Shown here one piece after another: positions 5,078 to 6,351 of a DNA stretch of 6,351 nt (position 1 is its first letter; every line of letters starts with the position of its first letter). Both the position numbers and the translations under genes were made by a program. The notes under the pieces are model-generated. The model worked only from the letters and a program-made list of their open reading frames with translations. It searched no databases and was not told the DNA's origin. The stretch comes from an uncultured Clostridia bacterium (GTDB lineage: Bacteria > Bacillota > Clostridia > Oscillospirales > Oscillospiraceae): NCBI GenBank assembly GCA_938023775.1, contig CALJDB010000014.1, positions 1 to 6,351 on the forward strand. The letters are read 5' to 3'.

Positions 5078-6351
<1,274 letters not shown>

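Overview
The window looks like chromosomal DNA from a high-GC Clostridia-type Firmicute, probably a gut Oscillospiraceae-like organism. The evidence is GC-rich third codon positions, strong GGAGG-type ribosome binding sites, consensus SigA promoters with 17-bp spacers, a Firmicutes-type tandem-OB single-strand binding protein, a CmpB-family membrane protein, and a palindromic element of a kind common between genes in gut Firmicutes. The genus cannot be fixed from sequence alone.

Left part (1-1546, all minus strand): a polysaccharide deacetylase gene (707-1546) ends exactly inside the -35 box of a strong SigA promoter (682-710). That promoter drives a leader of about 150 nt that carries an intrinsic terminator (534-563), then a strong RBS, then a gene starting on ATA at 514. 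The first 43 codons are clearly translation initiation factor IF-3 (infC). From about position 386 the frame stays open but the protein stops resembling IF-3 and becomes an unrecognised sequence that runs off the left edge. This is either an assembly chimera or a real recombination into infC.

Middle (1624-3638): a small CmpB-family membrane protein (+) converges on deoC (-, deoxyribose-phosphate aldolase). A 152-bp nested-palindrome element (2008-2159) fills the gap between them. deoC has its own strong promoter. It is divergent from a tandem-OB SSB-family gene (+), which ends in a large GC-rich hairpin.

Right part (3678-6351): rpoN (sigma-54, +) lies behind two abutting promoters. One is a consensus SigA promoter (3678-3706). 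Immediately after it comes a perfect -24/-12 sigma-54 promoter, TGGCACG-N4-TTGCA (3707-3722), so rpoN is probably subject to control by its own product. As sequenced, rpoN is frameshifted at a (GC)4 run (4029-4036). Convergent with it, behind a strong terminator, is a sigma-54-dependent PAS/AAA+/Fis-HTH activator whose N terminus lies beyond the right edge. Sigma factor, sigma-54 promoter and activator side by side suggest a small self-regulating sigma-54 circuit, and this is the most interesting biology in the window. The two broken reading frames (infC, rpoN) should be checked against reads before any biological reading is made.
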